Source: an uncultured Lachnospiraceae bacterium (GTDB taxonomy: Bacteria > Bacillota > Clostridia > Lachnospirales > Lachnospiraceae). From it: a stretch of DNA of 63,530 nt. The notes under the pieces were generated by a model. It was not told the DNA's origin. It did no database searches and worked only from the letters and a program-made list of their open reading frames with translations. Shown one piece after another: positions 59,533 to 63,530 of the stretch. The position numbers and the translations under genes were made by a program. Within the stretch, counting starts at the first letter, position 1. Every line of letters begins with the position of its first letter. The stretch is from positions 1-63,530 of the forward strand of contig CAJURQ010000018.1 in the NCBI GenBank assembly GCA_910588955.1, given 5' to 3'.

Positions 59533-60618
59533 ATGTTTATGGAACAGGATGCTAAGCTATTTACAGTTGGACCGGCACAGATGTATCCGCATACGTTGGA
59601 AGTGCGAAGCCATGTGGTGCCCTATTTCAGGACGCCGGAGTTTTCTGCAATGATGCAGGAAAACAGGGAGATGTTGTTAGAATTGACGGACGCAGATGAT
59701 GATGCAGAAGTGATTTTTCTGACGGCATCGGGAAGCGGTGCGATGGAAGCGGCTGTGATGAATTGCTTTGACGAAACTGACAGGCTTTTGATTGTTTCTG
59801 GAGGGACTTTTGGGGAGCGTTTTGAAAAAATTTGTGAAATTCATCATATACCCTTTGAGGCTTTGCGATTAGGACCGAATGAGGCACTGACGGAATCGCA
59901 TTTGAATAGTTATAACGCAGGAGATTATACAGGTCTTTTGGTAAATTTGCATGAGACCTATACGGGGCAATTATATGACATTGAGATGATTCATAACTTC
60001 TGCAACCGAAATAATCTGTATTTAATCGTAGATGCAATCAGTACTTTTTTGTGTGACGAGTATCATATGCGGCGGTATGGGATAGACGCAACTATTATCA
60101 GTTCGCAAAAAGGATTGTGTTTGGCTCCGGGGCTGTCAATGATTATTTTAAGCAGAAGAATCATCACGGATAAGATTGAAGAAAAATCCGTCAACTCGTT
60201 ATATTTTGATTTTCAGGATTATATACAGAATATAAAACGAGGGCAGACGCCGTTTACGCCATGCGTGGGCGTGCTCTTCGAACTGCATGATATGCTATCG
60301 CGGATCATCAAGGCGGGAGGCGCGGATAGCCGGGTAGGTGAGGTGAGAGCGAGATGCGAGTATTTCCGCTCAAAAATAGAGGAGCTGCCGGTACATTTGC
60401 CGCCGTTTCCGATGTCTAATGCCATCAGCCCGATCCGGTTTGAAAAGGATATTGCAATGGACTTTTTTACATATTTGAAGGATGAGAAGAATATGATGGT
60501 CAATCCTGTTGGCGGAGATTTGGGGAAATGCAGTATCAGAGTGGCACATATCGGGGATTTGCAATTTGCGGATTATGATATTCTGATCGAAGAAATGAAG
60601 TGCTATTTTAATATGTAA
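59533..60618 (+). CDS. class V aminotransferase (AGXT/2-AEP transaminase-like)
   Basis: This is a 361-residue PLP enzyme of fold type I. It has KLFTVGPAQMYPHTLEVR at the start, TASGSGAMEAAVMNCF (cofactor phosphate loop), DAISTFLCDEYHM and the lysine that binds PLP in SSQKGLCLAPGL. Length and layout fit alanine-glyoxylate and 2-aminoethylphosphonate transaminases. AGGAAGG precedes the ATG. With the nucleotidyltransferase at 61220 and LicD at 55883 it suggests a route to an aminoalkyl-phosphate or -phosphonate substituent, but PEP mutase and the decarboxylase are not in the window. Confidence 0.8.
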   Translation: MFMEQDAKLFTVGPAQMYPHTLEVRSHVVPYFRTPEFSAMMQENREMLLELTDADDDAEVIFLTASGSGAMEAAVMNCFDETDRLLIVSGGTFGERFEKICEIHHIPFEALRLGPNEALTESHLNSYNAGDYTGLLVNLHETYTGQLYDIEMIHNFCNRNNLYLIVDAISTFLCDEYHMRRYGIDATIISSQKGLCLAPGLSMIILSRRIITDKIEEKSVNSLYFDFQDYIQNIKRGQTPFTPCVGVLFELHDMLSRIIKAGGADSRVGEVRARCEYFRSKIEELPVHLPPFPMSNAISPIRFEKDIAMDFFTYLKDEKNMMVNPVGGDLGKCSIRVAHIGDLQFADYDILIEEMKCYFNM

Positions 60619-60651
60619 GGATGCAAGTTTTTGTATGCGTGGAGGCGGAAG

Positions 60652-61194
60652 ATGTTAAGGGACGAGGTGCGGAGTTATTTGCATACGCTTAACCGGGATG
60701 CAGAAGGGATTCTCATAGACCCAGGAAAGCTGATTTTTGAAGAAAACGTGAAGATGAACTGCTTTTACTGCGGAAAATACAATAATAACTGGAAATGTCC
60801 GCCTAATCTTCCGGATATTGATTATAAAAAAATGATGAGCGAGTATGACATAGGGATGGCTGTGGTCTTAGCGTTTCAGATTAAACAGCAGAGCGAGTAT
60901 GACAAAATCAGAAATGATTCCAGCGTGATCTTACACAGACTGCTGCTGGATTTGGAAAAATGGATGTATAACCGCAACAGTTCAAACACAATTTCTTTTA
61001 TTGGTGGTTCCTGTAAGTTGTGCAGGGGAGGATGTGGAAAAGAGAAATGTAATAATCCGTATATGTCCAGATCACCGATTGAAGCAACGGGGATCAATAT
61101 GGTAAAGAGCATGAAGCAGTACGGGGTTTCGCTGGACTTTCCGACGGATCGGGTATTAAAAAGGATCGGGCTGCTGCTGTGGCAGGAAGTATAG
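60652..61194 (+). CDS. DUF2284 cysteine-rich metal-binding protein
   Basis: This is a protein of about 180 residues of the DUF2284 family. Two cysteine clusters are seen, NCFYCGKYNNNWKCPPN (about 35-51) and CKLCRGGCGKEKCNNP (about 123-138), together able to bind an iron-sulfur cluster or other metal. ATG 60652 has GGAGGCGG upstream and is preferred to the frame start at 60631. It lies between the aminotransferase and the nucleotidyltransferase. Its role in glycan modification is not known, and an oxygen-sensitive redox step is one possibility. Confidence 0.78.
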   Translation: MLRDEVRSYLHTLNRDAEGILIDPGKLIFEENVKMNCFYCGKYNNNWKCPPNLPDIDYKKMMSEYDIGMAVVLAFQIKQQSEYDKIRNDSSVILHRLLLDLEKWMYNRNSSNTISFIGGSCKLCRGGCGKEKCNNPYMSRSPIEATGINMVKSMKQYGVSLDFPTDRVLKRIGLLLWQEV

Positions 61195-61219
61195 GGGACA
61201 GAAGAGAGGAGAGGCGTAC

Positions 61220-61930
61220 ATGAAATATATTTTTTTGGTGGCCGGGAAAGGATCAAGACTGAATCCGCTGACTTCGGATATGCCGAAATCCATGTTTATG
61301 CTGGGACGAGATACAACCCTGATTGCAAGGATGGTGACTCTGATCAGACGCTATGACCGAGAGGCGGATATCGTAGTGGTGACGGGACACAGGCATAAAA
61401 GCATAGAGGAGGAGTTAAACGGTGTTACCTTTATTAATAATCCCTTTTATGAGGTGACAAATTCCATTGCATCACTGTGGTTTGCAAAGAGACATTTGGA
61501 TACGGACAACGTGGTTTTGATAGACGGGGATATAGTAATGTCGGAAGAACTGGTTCGGGATGTGCTGTGCAAGCCGGTAGAAAAGGCGCATGTTTTGCTA
61601 GACAGCTCCATCAGTGAGAATGGGGATTACAATGTGCAGATATCCGGAGAAAGAGTTCTTGTAATGAGTAAGGAACTGGACCACTACTATGGGGAATATG
61701 CTGGCGTCACGAAACTTGACAGGGAAAGCGCGTTGGCCATGCGAAAGGAAATAGAAAGTATGGTGGACGGCGGTTACTATGACCAGTGGTATGAAAATGC
61801 ATTGGTGCAAATGATTTTCAGGGATGATTTTGAATTGTTTTATACCGATATTTCAACGTATGATTGGACGGAAGTGGATAACGTGAGCGATTTGATTCAT
61901 GCCAAAAGCATCCATATGAGTGAACAGTAA
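61220..61930 (+). CDS. LicC/PntC-like nucleotidyltransferase
   Basis: This 236-residue GT-A-like nucleotidyltransferase has YIFLVAGKGSRLNPLTSDMPKS (about 3-24) as the nucleotide/phosphate loop, VVTGHRHKSIEEEL, NPFYEVTNSIASLWFA and DGDIVMSEEL with the metal Asp pair. It matches the phosphocholine cytidylyltransferase LicC and the related aminoethylphosphonate cytidylyltransferase PntC. It probably makes a CDP- or CMP-activated amino-alcohol phosphate or phosphonate for LicD. GAGAGGAGAGG precedes its ATG. Confidence 0.82.
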   Translation: MKYIFLVAGKGSRLNPLTSDMPKSMFMLGRDTTLIARMVTLIRRYDREADIVVVTGHRHKSIEEELNGVTFINNPFYEVTNSIASLWFAKRHLDTDNVVLIDGDIVMSEELVRDVLCKPVEKAHVLLDSSISENGDYNVQISGERVLVMSKELDHYYGEYAGVTKLDRESALAMRKEIESMVDGGYYDQWYENALVQMIFRDDFELFYTDISTYDWTEVDNVSDLIHAKSIHMSEQ

Positions 61931-61978
61931 TTTTGGATGGAAGAAGAGTACGGGGAAAGGATTTAAGGGGGGACGTTC

Positions 61979-63070
61979 ATGAAATTAGTGACCTACGGCG
62001 CCCAGGGTTACGCCCTCAGCGCCTTTGAAGCAATAAAAACCTTATATCCGAAACGAGAAATCTCCTGTTTCCTCGTCACACATAGGGACGGCAACGCCCC
62101 AGTCCTCGGCGGGATTCCCGTGCGGGAACTCTCCGCCTACGCGCAGGGGCTTTCCACGGAGGAAAAGCAGGAGGTCGAAGTCCTCATCGCCACCCCGGAA
62201 CAAGTACAGCCGGAGATTGAGGAGACGCTGGAAAACTATGGGTTCCACCACCACAGGCGGCTCACCTTTGCCCGCTATGCGGAACTGATGAAGTTGTTCC
62301 ATGCAAGGCTCGGGCGGTTCCTGCCCCTTGCCGCACTGCCGGTGGGCTGTCATATGCCCTTTGTCAGAATGTATATGGCGAAGTCCCATGTGGACAAGCC
62401 CCTCAGAGAGAGCGTCTTCCTGCCAGACTATGTATTCCCGATTCAGGCGGGTGCGGCATGCTGCGATGTGCGAGTGGCGGACCTTGCGGATAACACCGGG
62501 GACCATATCTCGGATAGGAACGGGAATTACTGCGAGCTGACCGCACTCTACTGGGCGTGGAAGAATAAGATGGGCAGGGACGGCTGTGCGGACGGCGGGG
62601 AAGGGCAGTATTACGGGCTGTGCCAGTACCGGAGGGGCTTTGAGCTTACGGAGGACGACCTGCTGCGGCTGGTGGACAATGAGGTGGATGCGGTGCTGCC
62701 CTATCCCCTCCCCTATGAGCCGGACATCCATGCACACCACGAGCGGTACATAAAGGAGGTCGACTGGAAGGCGTTACTGCAGGCGCTCTCCGAGTTGCAG
62801 CCGGCATATGCGGAGGCTTTTCCCGAAGTCCTCTCACAGCGGTATCTGTACAATTATAATGTGGTTCTTGCGAAGAAGGGTGTGCTGCGGGATTACTGCG
62901 AGTGGCTTTTTCCGATCCTTATGCGGACGGAGGAACTGAGCGTTCCGAAGGGGAGTGAGCGAAGGGACAGGTATCTCGGGTATATGGGGGAGACGCTTTT
63001 GACGCTCTACTTTATGAAGAATGCGGAGCGGCTGAATGTGGTGCACGCGGAGTGCAGGCTGCGGGTGTAA
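61979..63070 (+). CDS. DUF4422 glycosyltransferase with N-terminal Rossmann-like module
   Basis: In this 363-residue protein residues 1-115 are a Rossmann-like module (KLVTYGAQGYALSAFEAI ... VEVLIATPEQVQPEIEETL). Residues about 125-363 match DUF4422, a glycosyltransferase-like family, with LPDYVFPIQAGAACCD, GNYCELTALYWAWKN, YGLCQYRRGFELT and SERRDRYLGYMGETLLTLYF. AGGGGGGACG lies before the ATG. The gene is richer in GC than its neighbours and uses GCC, CTC and GTC more freely, so it may have been acquired separately. Confidence 0.82.
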   Translation: MKLVTYGAQGYALSAFEAIKTLYPKREISCFLVTHRDGNAPVLGGIPVRELSAYAQGLSTEEKQEVEVLIATPEQVQPEIEETLENYGFHHHRRLTFARYAELMKLFHARLGRFLPLAALPVGCHMPFVRMYMAKSHVDKPLRESVFLPDYVFPIQAGAACCDVRVADLADNTGDHISDRNGNYCELTALYWAWKNKMGRDGCADGGEGQYYGLCQYRRGFELTEDDLLRLVDNEVDAVLPYPLPYEPDIHAHHERYIKEVDWKALLQALSELQPAYAEAFPEVLSQRYLYNYNVVLAKKGVLRDYCEWLFPILMRTEELSVPKGSERRDRYLGYMGETLLTLYFMKNAERLNVVHAECRLRV

Positions 63071-63360
63071 AATGTTTTGATAATCATCCCAATATGAAAT
63101 ATGTTACTGTGAGTGATATTGCTGGGCATATTTTATATTGGGAACTTTATTTGCGGATATATTGGCAATACACTTCTAAAACTTGTACATTTATATCCAA
63201 TATGCTAAAAAGGGATAATCCAGAGGGAAAAAGTATATTGGAATGGGAATTAAATCCTTTGGATCGGATTCATGATCATAATCCTAAGTACCTTTTGAAC
63301 ATGGATTTTACGCCACTTACATCGCATAACGGAATTAGGCAGATGAATGCGCTGGAGTGA
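63052..63360 (+). CDS. hypothetical ORF or gene fragment
   Basis: This is a 102-residue frame overlapping the end of the DUF4422 gene by 19 bases. It is AT-rich, unlike that gene. No good ribosome binding site was found for its ATG. The middle (EGKSILEWELNPLDRIHDHN) looks protein-like. It could be the 3' remnant of a lost gene. Not recognised. Confidence 0.35.
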   Translation: MQAAGVKCFDNHPNMKYVTVSDIAGHILYWELYLRIYWQYTSKTCTFISNMLKRDNPEGKSILEWELNPLDRIHDHNPKYLLNMDFTPLTSHNGIRQMNALE

Positions 63361-63530
63361 CTGCTGGGACAGAATACAATTTGTAAGCAAAAATTTTGTC
63401 ATATTATTGCTATTTGTGTTGCATAGATGTATGATATAAACAGAATATGGCAGGGAGGTCATAGTGATATATAAATTTGAGTGATAATTGAAAGTTATCT
63501 GTTAGATCCATTGATATATGGAGGCAAACG
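63361..63530 (+). promoter_or_regulatory. AT-rich right-edge region with promoter, leads to gene outside window
   Basis: A TTGCTA box at 63407-63412 is followed after exactly 17 bases by TATGAT at 63430-63435. These are fair sigma-A elements. The window ends with ATGGAGGCAAACG, an evident ribosome binding site for a gene starting just past 63530. No gene is supported within this stretch. Confidence 0.5.

Noticed and set aside
1..63530. CRISPR arrays, rRNA and tRNA genes
   Set aside because: No regularly spaced direct repeats, no rRNA-like conserved blocks and no cloverleaf with a T-loop GTTCRANNC were found by reading.

Overview
The window looks like chromosome from a Gram-positive gut Clostridia, most probably a Lachnospiraceae relative. 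The reasons are AGGAGG-type ribosome binding sites, mixed ATG/GTG/TTG starts, close relatives of many products in that family, and a moderate, locally varying GC content. No rRNA, tRNA or CRISPR array was seen. Gene calls rest on reading frames, start sites, motifs and context only; no database search was possible.

Layout. 1-4.4 kb is a mixed accessory stretch: a small unknown protein, an Mrr-type restriction endonuclease gene broken by an in-frame stop, a methyltransferase, a membrane acyltransferase and an MBL-fold hydrolase. 4.45-6.5 kb (minus) is a KtrAB potassium uptake pair. 6.6-12.9 kb (plus) is a coupled pair: an MMPL/RND exporter and a very large membrane-anchored surface protein with GLUG-like repeats and coiled coils. 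13.0-22.5 kb (minus) is a ten-gene Mrp/Mbh-type cation/proton antiporter operon with four large antiporter-like subunits and no hydrogenase genes. 22.7-24.1 kb has a ketopantoate-reductase-like gene and gene remnants. 24.2-28.9 kb is an antimicrobial-peptide resistance module: an ABC transporter (ATPase and two permeases, minus) divergent from a response regulator and sensor kinase (plus).

28.9-32.8 kb is a mobile or regulatory island: a tyrosine integrase, a Uma2-family nuclease behind a near-consensus promoter and a hairpin-rich leader, and a TnpB-family protein that appears to have lost all three RuvC catalytic residues. A strongly foldable RNA segment with UUCG, GAGA and GAAA tetraloop hairpins lies directly downstream. 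This pair is the best candidate in the window for an undescribed system: a nuclease-dead, RNA-guided TnpB-like regulator at the edge of a surface glycan locus. A 24-nt palindrome occurs in exact inverted copies on both sides of the integrase/Uma2 segment.

32.8-63.1 kb (all plus) is a large glycan biosynthesis locus. It includes a legionaminic-acid-type branch (LegB, PtmE-like nucleotidyltransferase, NeuD-like acyltransferase, LegI, LegG, LegF), a ManNAcA branch (WecB, WecC), several glycosyltransferases (GT2, GT4, GT11, DUF4422), five methyltransferases, two deacetylase-like proteins, LicD, and an aminotransferase/DUF2284/nucleotidyltransferase trio. About ten of its proteins carry the same kind of ~90-120-residue Rossmann-like module fused to unrelated catalytic domains. 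No flippase, polymerase or exporter is present, so the glycan is either completed with genes outside the window or attached to a protein in the cytoplasm. The locus probably continues past the right edge, where a promoter and a ribosome binding site lead out of the window.
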